Assembly: GCF_009765875.1 (NCBI RefSeq)
Contig: NZ_LMUP01000016.1
Span: 128,534-192,533 of the forward strand
Source of the DNA: Pedobacter sp. L105
Lineage (GTDB): Bacteria; Bacteroidota; Bacteroidia; Sphingobacteriales; Sphingobacteriaceae
DNA: 64,000 nt
Direction: 5' to 3'
How positions within the stretch are numbered: position 1 is the stretch's first letter; the number at the start of each line of letters is the position of its first letter. Positions 26,791 through 33,869 of the stretch are shown here, one piece after another. The translations under genes were made by a program, and so were the position numbers. The notes below the pieces were generated by a model. It was not told the origin of the DNA and made no database searches. It worked only from the letters and a program-made list of their open reading frames with translations.

Positions 26791-26876
26791 AAAAAATCGG
26801 TATACTGTATTCCGGCTGCATAATGCGGCGCTTCGCTTGCAAGACGCTAGGCCGGAATACAGCATACCGATTTTTT
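26791..26876. repeat. Hairpin repeat A1 (26-bp arms, 34-nt loop)
   Basis: Arm 26791-26816 pairs with 26851-26876 with one A-C mismatch, starting in an A-run and ending in a T-run. The 34-nt loop (26817-26850) is the reverse complement of the loops in copies A2 and B, with few changes. It sits just after asnS and can act as a bidirectional terminator. Confidence 0.85.
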
Positions 26877-26889
26877 TTGAGATCATTCT

Positions 26890-26958
26890 ATGGGATTTTC
26901 TAAACAAACGATAAAAGCTAATCCAGAAAATAAAGTTTTCCCGGTGTCAGACCAATGA
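26890..26958 (+). CDS. Tiny ORF 1, copy A (22 residues)
   Basis: The ORF starts MGFSKQTIKAN and ends PVSDQ. It is nearly identical to the ORF at 29904-29836 in inverted copy B: four base changes in 69 nt, two of them silent. No family is recognised. Following it at 26956-27083 is a decayed copy of the second tiny ORF, with an insertion near 26980-27005 and in-frame stops. This may be a gene remnant rather than an expressed peptide. Confidence 0.35.
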   Translation: MGFSKQTIKANPENKVFPVSDQ

Positions 26959-27083
26959 TAAAGCTAATCCAGTAAATAGTCTCCCGCGATATAGGAGAGA
27001 TATAGAAAGACTGCTGCAATAGATCATACAAAAGCAGTTCTAAGAAATCTGTCAAGCCACCCTGCAGTGATGGATACCCCTCA
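26956..27083 (+). pseudogene. Decayed second tiny ORF of the repeat, copy A
   Basis: The DNA aligns with the intact ORF at 29839-29702 (shared segment AAIDHxKAxLRxL). Stops follow the first six codons, an extra GATATAG-containing stretch shifts the frame, and hairpin A2 is inserted before the final codons, whose relic is seen at about 27169-27178. Confidence 0.5.
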
Positions 27084-27169
27084 AAAAAAGGATCATGTGA
27101 TATTCCGGCCTAGCGTCTTGCAAGCGTAGCGCAGCATTATGCAGCCGGAATATCAAATGATCCTTTTTT
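27084..27169. repeat. Hairpin repeat A2 (26-bp arms, 34-nt loop)
   Basis: Arms 27084-27109 and 27144-27169 pair with one mismatch. The inner nine pairs (TATTCCGGC) and the loop match copies A1 and B. The outer stem has a different sequence (GGATCATGTGA in place of TCGGTATACTG) that is still self-complementary. It lies downstream of the glutamate synthase-like gene. Confidence 0.85.
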
Positions 27170-27215
27170 CAGCGGAGCCAGATGATCCTTTGATAAAACA
27201 AGTCTGGAAAATTAT

Positions 27216-28877
27216 CTAATTCGACTGGTGCAAATTATCAGAGAATGAATTTGCATGTGCATAATCTATAGAAGTAACCCTGTAATCCGTAGGTGCAAAA
27301 CTAGCAGCAGTACTCAACGCCATTCCCAGTTCAAACCGTAATGGATAAGGTGTAGCTAACAAGCTGCCCTCAGGAATATAAGGAAAAGTCTCCATATAAG
27401 ACTGAACAGTATTTGTTGATATTCTCCTGTTGATATATGCCCTTGTCAATTGATAGGTATGCCTCAAACCAGCTGCCCCTAACAGCTCCACAGCACTGGC
27501 TACCGTCAAACGGTGATAATTGAACACCCTAACCTTTTTATCATCCACAACCAGCCCTTTCATCAAACTTGGATCTTGCGTAGCTACACCTGTAGGACAA
27601 GTATTACTGTTACATTCCAGGGCCTGGATACATCCCAGTGCAAACATCATTCCCCTTGCAGAATTACACAAATCTGCTCCCAGGGCGATATTCTTCACCA
27701 GGTCAAAACCTGAAGAAACCTTTCCCGAGGAAATGATTTTAATATGTTTTTTAAGATCAAACCCTGTCAGCACATCATAAACAAAAGCTAAGCCCTCTCT
27801 TAAAGGCATTCCTACCGCATTGGAAAACTCCTGTGGAGAAGCACCAGTACCTCCTTCTCCCCCATCTACAGTAATAAAATCTACATAAGTCCCGGTTTCC
27901 ACCATCGCTTTGCAAATAGCAAAAAATTCGCTTTTACGGCCTATACATAATTTAAACCCTACCGGCTTACCGCCAGATAACTCCCTTAATTTTTTTGCAA
28001 ATGCAACCAGTTCCAAAGGCGTTGAAAATGCAGAGTGTGCTGGCGGAGAGATCACATCAAAACCTTCCTTAACCAATCTTATCCTTGCAATTTCAGGAGT
28101 AACTTTCTTGGCCGGAAGAATCCCTCCGTGTCCGGGTTTCGCTCCCTGCGAAAGTTTAATCTCAATCATTTTAATCTGTTCACCTTTTGCCCTGATGGAA
28201 AACGCCTCAGGATCAAAGGTACCATCCACAGGATTACGACAACCAAAATATCCGGTGCCTATCTGCCAGATCAAATCACCTTTGGGCGCAGCATGGTAAT
28301 CACTAATACCACCTTCACCGGTATTGTGTGCAAAGTTGCCAATGAAAGCACCGCCATTTAAAGCCAGGATTGCATTCTGACTCAATGAACCGAAACTCAT
28401 CGCCGAGATATTGAATATACTTGCAGAATAAGGCTGTGCGCACTCCGGACCTCCCACAAGCACTCTTGGGTCTTCATCCAGCTCATGGTGACTAATTGCC
28501 GCAATACTATGGCTCAGCCACTCATAGCCATTTTCGTATACATCCAGCTGTGTACCAAATGGAATGGTATCATTTTCTTTTTTTGCACGCTGATAAATCA
28601 GGGAGCGGTTTAACCGGCTAAATGGTTTACCATTGGTATCACTTTCTACAAAGTATTGGTAAACTTTGGGGCGAAGATCCTCTGCCAGATAACGTAAACG
28701 TCCTATTACAGGGTAATTTCTTACAATACTGTGTTTAGGCTGATAAAGATCATATATGCCGAGTAATACAATTGGCCCTATAAAAATAAAAGCCCAGAAA
28801 AAAGGATGCCAGGCCAGACTAATCATCAAAGTTGCCGAGACAAGGAACGCGGCAATAGCAATAAATGCTTTTCTCAT
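27216..28877 (-). CDS. Membrane-anchored FMN-binding glutamate synthase-family protein
   Basis: The 553-residue protein (from the ATG at 28877; the open frame runs to 28982) has two predicted membrane spans in the first 45 residues. A glutamate synthase central/FMN domain follows: SAMSFGSLSQNAILALNGGA, GEGGISDYH, KPGHGGILPAKKVTPEIA and VDGGEGGTGASP. The cysteine group CIQALECNSNTCPTGVATQ matches the 3Fe-4S site of GOGAT. The glutaminase domain of GltB is absent, so any ammonia or electron donor is separate. The family is widespread but its reaction is not established. Confidence 0.85.
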   Translation of the reverse strand: MRKAFIAIAAFLVSATLMISLAWHPFFWAFIFIGPIVLLGIYDLYQPKHSIVRNYPVIGRLRYLAEDLRPKVYQYFVESDTNGKPFSRLNRSLIYQRAKKENDTIPFGTQLDVYENGYEWLSHSIAAISHHELDEDPRVLVGGPECAQPYSASIFNISAMSFGSLSQNAILALNGGAFIGNFAHNTGEGGISDYHAAPKGDLIWQIGTGYFGCRNPVDGTFDPEAFSIRAKGEQIKMIEIKLSQGAKPGHGGILPAKKVTPEIARIRLVKEGFDVISPPAHSAFSTPLELVAFAKKLRELSGGKPVGFKLCIGRKSEFFAICKAMVETGTYVDFITVDGGEGGTGASPQEFSNAVGMPLREGLAFVYDVLTGFDLKKHIKIISSGKVSSGFDLVKNIALGADLCNSARGMMFALGCIQALECNSNTCPTGVATQDPSLMKGLVVDDKKVRVFNYHRLTVASAVELLGAAGLRHTYQLTRAYINRRISTNTVQSYMETFPYIPEGSLLATPYPLRFELGMALSTAASFAPTDYRVTSIDYAHANSFSDNLHQSN

Positions 28878-29043
28878 ATTGGTATTAATTACTAAATAAA
28901 CATCAATAGTACGACATTTATCGATTGATGAAACCTGTATAAGATACATTTTACAAAAAAAATTATTAAATGTCTTATGCAAGCTTCATAGCCGATAAAT
29001 AACAAATATAATCTTATGAAAAAAGATTTTAGTAAATTTACAT

Positions 29044-29664
29044 ATGCTTATCAAAATATATCCTGAAAATCCAAATCCCAAAGCCATCGAACAAGCGGTT
29101 GATGTGCTTAAAAAAGGAGGAATTATCATTTATCCCACTGATACAGTATACGGACTAGGCTGTGATATCACCAATCAGAAAGCCATCGAAAGGATCTGCA
29201 AAATCAGGGGTATAAAACCTGAAAAGGCAAATTTCTCTTTCATATGTTCAGATCTGAGACATATATCAGACTTCGTTAAACCTATAGACACTACTGTTTT
29301 CCGTTTGTTGAAAAAGGCGCTGCCGGGTCCTTTCACCTTTATATTTAATGCAAACAACAATGTCCCTAAATTACTAAGTTCAAATAAAAAAACTGTAGGT
29401 ATCAGGGTGCCTGATAACAGTATAGCCAGAGAAATTGTAAAAGTGCTGGGTAATCCGATTCTGTCTACCTCTATCAAGGACGATGATGAACTGATTGAAT
29501 ATTCAACCGATCCGGAATTGATCCATGAAAAGTATGAGGATCTCGTAGACCTGGTAATTGACGGTGGTTATGGTGACAATGAAGCTTCTACCGTTGTAGA
29601 TTGTACCAATGGAGACTTTGAAATTATCCGTGAAGGAAAAGGGATACTGGAGAACTATCTGTAA
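29044..29664 (+). CDS. Sua5/YciO/YrdC-family protein
   Basis: The 206-residue protein has the YrdC fold: VLKKGGIIIYPTDTVYGLGCDI near 22-43, KIRGIKPEKANFSFIC, and ALPGPFTFIFNAN. Sua5 and TsaC proteins make threonylcarbamoyl-AMP for the t6A37 modification of tRNA. The KPEKANFSFIC segment and the lack of a C-terminal Sua5 domain place it nearer YciO, whose role is less certain. The gene stands alone between the repeat copies. MtaB (2495) acts on the t6A product. Confidence 0.82.
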   Translation: MLIKIYPENPNPKAIEQAVDVLKKGGIIIYPTDTVYGLGCDITNQKAIERICKIRGIKPEKANFSFICSDLRHISDFVKPIDTTVFRLLKKALPGPFTFIFNANNNVPKLLSSNKKTVGIRVPDNSIAREIVKVLGNPILSTSIKDDDELIEYSTDPELIHEKYEDLVDLVIDGGYGDNEASTVVDCTNGDFEIIREGKGILENYL

Positions 29665-29701
29665 AACGCATCTGTCTTATTGTTGATCAAACTAATTGAG
29701 G

Positions 29702-29839
29702 TTATTCAGGCTTCGCTGAAAAATTAAGATCATCCATTGCAGGGTGGCATAACAAATCTCTTAGAATTGCTTTTGCATGATCAATTGCAGCAGTCTTTTC
29801 TATATCACGTAGAACTAATTTCTGGATAATCATTATCAT
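29702..29839 (-). CDS. Tiny ORF 2, copy B (45 residues)
   Basis: The ORF reads MIMIIQKLVLRDIEKTAAID and onward to a C-terminus SAKPE. Its ATG overlaps the stop of tiny ORF 1 by the coupling motif ATGA. It is predicted to be helical and has no recognised family. It is intact here but broken in copy A, where the shared segment around AAIDH is still readable. It may be the end of a once longer gene. Confidence 0.35.
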   Translation of the reverse strand: MIMIIQKLVLRDIEKTAAIDHAKAILRDLLCHPAMDDLNFSAKPE

Positions 29840-29904
29840 TGGTCTGATACGGGGAGAACTTTATTTTCTGGATTAGCTTTTATCGTTCGTTTAGAAAATC
29901 CCAT
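29836..29904 (-). CDS. Tiny ORF 1, copy B (22 residues)
   Basis: Counterpart of 26890-26958: it starts MGFSKRTIKAN and ends PVSDQ. The same frame stays open upstream through hairpin B to 30045, so the real start is uncertain. Expression is unproven. Confidence 0.35.
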   Translation of the reverse strand: MGFSKRTIKANPENKVLPVSDQ

Positions 29905-29916
29905 TGATAATCTTAA

Positions 29917-30002
29917 AAAAAATCGGTGTGCTGTATTCCGGCCTAGCGTCTTGCAAGCGAAGCGCCGCATTATGCAGCCGGAATACAGTATACCGATTTT
30001 TT
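29917..30002. repeat. Hairpin repeat B (26-bp arms, 34-nt loop)
   Basis: Arms 29917-29942 and 29977-30002 pair fully if two G-U pairs are allowed in RNA. Arm length, loop length and core are the same as in A1 and A2. It lies between the convergent Sua5/YciO and trpA genes and can end transcripts from both sides. Confidence 0.85.
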
Positions 30003-30051
30003 TAAGACTTGACAATCCAGAGATAACTTGACTATCTGACAGCAAAGGATA

Positions 30052-30822
30052 TTAAGAAGTAAACTCCTTCATAAACTCACTTATATTTTCCTCCAAATAA
30101 CCAGCATGAAGTGCCTTTACAAAAGCAGTTCCTATAATTCCGCCATTGGCATATTTACAAGCTTTATTAAATGTTTCCTTACTATTGATACCAAATCCTA
30201 TCAACGTAGGATTATTTAAATTCATCTCCGCAATTCTGGAGAAATAAGTAGTTGTGGTATCGGATACTTCCAGGTTCTTTCCTGTAGTAGCAGAAGCCGA
30301 TAACAAATAGATAAATCCATTACTCAAGCCATCAATCTTGTGGATGCGCTCTACAGAAGTTTGCGGCGTAACCAAAAAGATATTGCTCAATCCATTTTCA
30401 AGGAAAGCATCTTTATAAAATTCCTCATACTCTACCATGGGCAGATCAGGGACGATACAGCCATCAATTCCAACCGCAGCACACGCCTTACAGAAATTCT
30501 CTACACCATATTGCAGTACGGGATTCACATAACCCATCAATAAAACAGGGATCGTTACATTTTTACGCAGTTCCTTCAGTTGTTCAAACAGCAGGTTAAG
30601 ATCCATACCATTGTCCAGTGCCTGTTTGCTGGTGGCCTGTATCACAGGCCCGTCTGCAACAGGATCTGAATAGGGAAAGCCTATTTCCAGCATATCTGCT
30701 CCTGCTTTTTGCAATGCTTCAGCAATAGCTACAGTATCGCCCAGACCAGGATATCCTGCTGTATAATAGATGGAAAGTATATTGTTTTTTTTCTCTTTAA
30801 ATAATTGGGTAATCCTGTTCAT
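30052..30822 (-). CDS. trpA: Tryptophan synthase alpha chain
   Basis: TrpA cleaves indole-3-glycerol phosphate to indole, which is passed to TrpB. The 256-residue TIM barrel shows LEIGFPYSDPVADGPVIQ (catalytic Glu and Asp), GCIVPDLPMVEY and FIYLLSASATTGK, and the phosphate-binding GFGINSKE. It is the last gene of the trpD-F-B-A operon, 30 nt after trpB, and is followed by hairpin B as a likely terminator. Confidence 0.95.
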   Translation of the reverse strand: MNRITQLFKEKKNNILSIYYTAGYPGLGDTVAIAEALQKAGADMLEIGFPYSDPVADGPVIQATSKQALDNGMDLNLLFEQLKELRKNVTIPVLLMGYVNPVLQYGVENFCKACAAVGIDGCIVPDLPMVEYEEFYKDAFLENGLSNIFLVTPQTSVERIHKIDGLSNGFIYLLSASATTGKNLEVSDTTTTYFSRIAEMNLNNPTLIGFGINSKETFNKACKYANGGIIGTAFVKALHAGYLEENISEFMKEFTS

Positions 30823-30852
30823 TTCCTCTTTTTTATAAGCTAATTGCTGCTG

Positions 30853-32034
30853 TTAAAATCCAAAATATTTACTGTAGGTATCTAAATCCTTATCACCTCT
30901 ACCGGAAAGACAAACCACTACATTTTCCCCGCCTGTAAACTTCATTTTTTCAAGATGTGCGATGGCATGTGCACTTTCAATAGCTGGGATAATCCCCTCC
31001 AGTCGGGTACACAATAAACCTGCTTCCAGCGATTCTTCATCGGTAATAGAAACATATTCCGCTCTTCCAACTTTAAACAAATGGGCATGCTGAGGGCCAA
31101 TTCCAGGATAATCCAAACCTGCAGAAACCGAATAAGGTTCTATCACCTGTCCGTCTGCCGTTTGCATTAAAATACTCCTGCTACCATGTAAAACCCCTTC
31201 TTTACCAAGGAAAGTTGTTGCTGCAGAATGTCCGCTGCTTACGCCTTTACCAGCTGCCTCTACGGCAACCAATTTCACCTTTTCATCATCCAGAAAATGA
31301 TAGAACATGCCCATGGCATTACTTCCACCACCTACACAGGCCAGTACATAATCGGGCTGATCGTTGCCTGTTTGCTCCATTAATTGTCTTTTTGTTTCTT
31401 CAGAAATCACCGACTGAAAAATAGACACCATATCAGGATAAGGATGAGGTCCTACAACGGAACCTATAATATAATGCGTATCCACAGGATTATTGATCCA
31501 GTCGCGCATGGCCTCATTGGTTGCATCCTTTAAAGTTTTACTTCCCGAAACCGCGGAAACCACTGTAGCGCCCAGCATTTTCATTCTGGCTACATTAGGT
31601 GCCTGGCGTTCAATATCTATCTCGCCCATATAGATCACACATTCCAAACCGCGAAGTGCACAAACTGTAGCTGTAGCTACGCCATGCTGCCCTGCACCAG
31701 TTTCTGCAATAATCCTTTTCTTTCCTAAACGTTCTGCCAGTAAGATCTGACCGATCGTGTTATTGATCTTATGTGCACCGGTATGGTTAAGGTCTTCCCT
31801 TTTCAAAAAGATATTGGCATTATATCTTTCAGATAAACGTTTAGCCAGGTAAAGCGGTGAAGGCCGGCCAACATAATTTTTCAGCAAATAGTGAAACTCT
31901 TGTTGAAAATCAGCATCACCGATGATCTGAAGGTAATTTTGTCTCAGCTCTTCAACATTTGGATAGAGCATTTCAGGAATGTAGGCACCCCCAAAATCTC
32001 CATAATAACCTTTTTCATTTACAAAATAACTCAT
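30853..32034 (-). CDS. trpB: Tryptophan synthase beta chain
   Basis: TrpB condenses indole with serine using pyridoxal phosphate. The 393-residue product has the PLP lysine in LNHTGAHKINNTIGQ, the indole-tunnel glutamate in AETGAGQHGVATATVCAL, and the phosphate-binding CVGGGSNAMGMFY. Length and motifs fit the standard TrpB1 type that pairs with the adjacent TrpA. It lies 27 nt after trpF. Confidence 0.96.
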   Translation of the reverse strand: MSYFVNEKGYYGDFGGAYIPEMLYPNVEELRQNYLQIIGDADFQQEFHYLLKNYVGRPSPLYLAKRLSERYNANIFLKREDLNHTGAHKINNTIGQILLAERLGKKRIIAETGAGQHGVATATVCALRGLECVIYMGEIDIERQAPNVARMKMLGATVVSAVSGSKTLKDATNEAMRDWINNPVDTHYIIGSVVGPHPYPDMVSIFQSVISEETKRQLMEQTGNDQPDYVLACVGGGSNAMGMFYHFLDDEKVKLVAVEAAGKGVSSGHSAATTFLGKEGVLHGSRSILMQTADGQVIEPYSVSAGLDYPGIGPQHAHLFKVGRAEYVSITDEESLEAGLLCTRLEGIIPAIESAHAIAHLEKMKFTGGENVVVCLSGRGDKDLDTYSKYFGF

Positions 32035-32061
32035 AGTCTTATTTTTAAAACTGCCGTATGA

Positions 32062-32682
32062 TTAGCAGGATAACGATTTTTTAAATTGTGTTAACTGAGC
32101 GATATCTTTCAGGCCTGGCAGGATTTCAAAACGGCTGTTTACATCTACAGCATAAAAACGTTCATCGTCAATCAGTAATAGGTCAGCAATATGATCCAAA
32201 CCTATTCCCCCACTCAGGAAATAGGGCTTTTGCAAAATATAATTGTCCAGGAGTTGCCAGTTAAAAGTTTTCCCGGAGCCACCATGTTCTGGTGTTTGTG
32301 TATCAAACAGAAAATAATCCACAGCATCAGCATAATCCTCCAGCAAACTAAAATCGAAAGTATCATCTATTCCAAAAGCCTTGATCACCTCGGCCATGCC
32401 TTTTAATGCCCTGCAATAGTCGGGGCTTTCATTTCCATGTAGCTGAACGGCTTTAAGCTGATACTTTTTAATTGCATTTTTCACTGTATCCAGTTCTGCA
32501 TTCACAAACACACCTGTAGTTTTAATCGTTGCAGGGATTTCAGTTACCAGTTCCGCATCCAGATCGGCCACAAATCTTTTCGATGCCGGGTGAAAAATAA
32601 AGCCCAGGTAATCTGGCTGCAGGGCAACAGCTTCTGCAATATTTGTGGGAACCTTCATTCCGCAGATCTTTAACTTTACCAT
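32062..32682 (-). CDS. trpF: Phosphoribosylanthranilate isomerase
   Basis: TrpF carries out the Amadori rearrangement of phosphoribosylanthranilate. The 206-residue barrel has the catalytic Cys in KLKICGMK (Cys7), VQLHGNESPDYC, the catalytic Asp in FLFDTQTPEHGGSGKTFNW, and FLSGGIGLDH. It overlaps the trpD stop by 1 nt, so translation is coupled. TrpC, which would supply the next step, is not encoded beside it. Confidence 0.94.
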   Translation of the reverse strand: MVKLKICGMKVPTNIAEAVALQPDYLGFIFHPASKRFVADLDAELVTEIPATIKTTGVFVNAELDTVKNAIKKYQLKAVQLHGNESPDYCRALKGMAEVIKAFGIDDTFDFSLLEDYADAVDYFLFDTQTPEHGGSGKTFNWQLLDNYILQKPYFLSGGIGLDHIADLLLIDDERFYAVDVNSRFEILPGLKDIAQLTQFKKSLSC

Positions 32683-33668
32683 TAGCCGATTAAATTTTGG
32701 AAGCTCTTTAAAGCCAGTCCTGTGACTAAAGAAGTTTCGGCCTCATAAAAACAATCAGCAAAAGATTGCTCAGGTTTAATAGTTTGTATAGCCAGGGCAG
32801 CATTACATAAAACCACATTATTTTGTGGGTCTGTACCAGTTCCCTGTAATACATGCAGAAATATATCAGCCGATGAACTTACGGTATCGCCACCCACAAT
32901 TTCATGCTCGTCAATCTCTTCAAACCCGAGATCTGACACCTTGATTAGCGCCTCTCCATTCTTGCTGAAAGTCTTGATATCGCAGGTAAGAGATACTTCA
33001 TCAAATCCGTCAACAGCATGCAGAATCGTATAATTCTTATCCGTTTCTTGATATAAGTAAGCATATAATCTTGCCAGTTCCAGGCTAAAGACCCCAACAA
33101 TCTGATTTTTAGGCTGTGCCGGATTAGCCATGGGGCCAAGCATATTAAAAAACGTTTTAACCCCCAGATCCCGGCGTATAGGTGCAACAATCTTCATTGC
33201 AGGATTAAACAAGGGCGCATGGATAAAACAAATGCCAGCCCTGTCCAGGCTACGCTTCAGTTCATCCTGGTCGGCCGTAAATTGATAGCCCAGGTGCTCC
33301 ATCACATTGGATGAACCGCAGCCTGAAGAAACCCCATAATTACCATGTTTGGCCACCTTATACCCTGCACCTGCAACAACAAATGATGCCAGCGTAGAAA
33401 TATTAAAGGTGTCCTTTCCGTCACCGCCGGTACCGCAAAGATCTACCAGTTCATAATCTGACAGATCTACCTTTACACAAAGGTCGAGCATGGCGTCTCT
33501 GAATCCCTGTAACTCTGCAACAGTAATATTGCGCATACCAAAAGCAGTAATAAACGCAGCGATCTGCGAATTATTAAACTCTCCGGAAGCTATGGCGATT
33601 AAAATCCGCTGGGCTTCTTCCCTGCTAAAGGATTTATTTTCAAATAAGTGGTTCAGTATTTTCTTCAT
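32682..33668 (-). CDS. trpD: Anthranilate phosphoribosyltransferase
   Basis: TrpD joins anthranilate to PRPP. The 328-residue product contains the PRPP-binding DLCGTGGDGKDTFNISTLASFV, AKHGNYGVSSGCGSSNVMEHLG and the anthranilate loop near NPAMKIVAPIRRDLGVKTFFN. It is the first gene of the operon and starts 12 nt after the attenuator hairpin. TrpE and TrpG, which supply anthranilate, are not in this window. Confidence 0.95.
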   Translation of the reverse strand: MKKILNHLFENKSFSREEAQRILIAIASGEFNNSQIAAFITAFGMRNITVAELQGFRDAMLDLCVKVDLSDYELVDLCGTGGDGKDTFNISTLASFVVAGAGYKVAKHGNYGVSSGCGSSNVMEHLGYQFTADQDELKRSLDRAGICFIHAPLFNPAMKIVAPIRRDLGVKTFFNMLGPMANPAQPKNQIVGVFSLELARLYAYLYQETDKNYTILHAVDGFDEVSLTCDIKTFSKNGEALIKVSDLGFEEIDEHEIVGGDTVSSSADIFLHVLQGTGTDPQNNVVLCNAALAIQTIKPEQSFADCFYEAETSLVTGLALKSFQNLIG

Positions 33669-33680
33669 GGGCGTTAAAAC

Positions 33681-33707
33681 AAAAAGGGCTGCTTAAAAAG
33701 CAACCCT
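33681..33707 (-). terminator. trp attenuator terminator
   Basis: On the reverse strand AGGGTTGCTT (33707-33698) pairs with AAGCAGCCCT (33694-33685) around a 3-nt loop, with one U-G pair. A T-run follows, ending 12 nt before trpD. It lies 44 nt after the stop of the Trp-rich leader peptide. Confidence 0.85.
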
Positions 33708-33751
33708 CAAAATATTTTTATATAAAATAAAACGTACAAAATTGGGTCACA

Positions 33752-33805
33752 CTATGCTATTGCATTGTGCCACCACCAATTGTTAAGTCCGTTTGTTAGT
33801 ATCAT
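33752..33805 (-). CDS. trpL: trp operon leader peptide (17 residues, three consecutive Trp)
   Basis: The reverse strand encodes MILTNGLNNWWWHNAIA. An in-frame TAG two codons upstream fixes the ATG at 33805. Three adjacent TGG codons (33778-33770) sit directly ahead of the trp genes, as expected for a peptide whose translation senses charged tRNA-Trp. A stalled ribosome would cover the segment GGTGGCAC (33774-33767). This can otherwise pair with GTGACC (33750-33745), leaving the terminator free to form. That pairing scheme is an inference; the peptide and the terminator are read directly. Confidence 0.88.
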   Translation of the reverse strand: MILTNGLNNWWWHNAIA

Positions 33806-33812
33806 CGTCTAG

Positions 33813-33843
33813 CAAATATGGGATTGATTTTTAATATTTGCAA
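33813..33843 (-). promoter_or_regulatory. trp operon promoter
   Basis: On the reverse strand TTG (33843-33841), a 20-nt spacer and CATATTTG (33820-33813; 6 of 6 specified positions except the first T) fit the consensus. The start point would be within a few bases of the leader-peptide ATG, giving a nearly leaderless mRNA. Confidence 0.55.
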
Positions 33844-33869
33844 AACATTTATTAAAATTTCGGGAGTTT

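Noticed and set aside
26791..30002. A composite transposon with terminal inverted repeats
   Set aside because: No transposase, resolvase or target-site duplication is visible; the repeats are short and hairpin-based, so only a REP/MITE-like label is justified.
29836..30045. A 69-residue ORF running through hairpin B
   Set aside because: Most of it is translation of the hairpin repeat; only the last 22 codons are shared with copy A, so the longer ORF is not supported.
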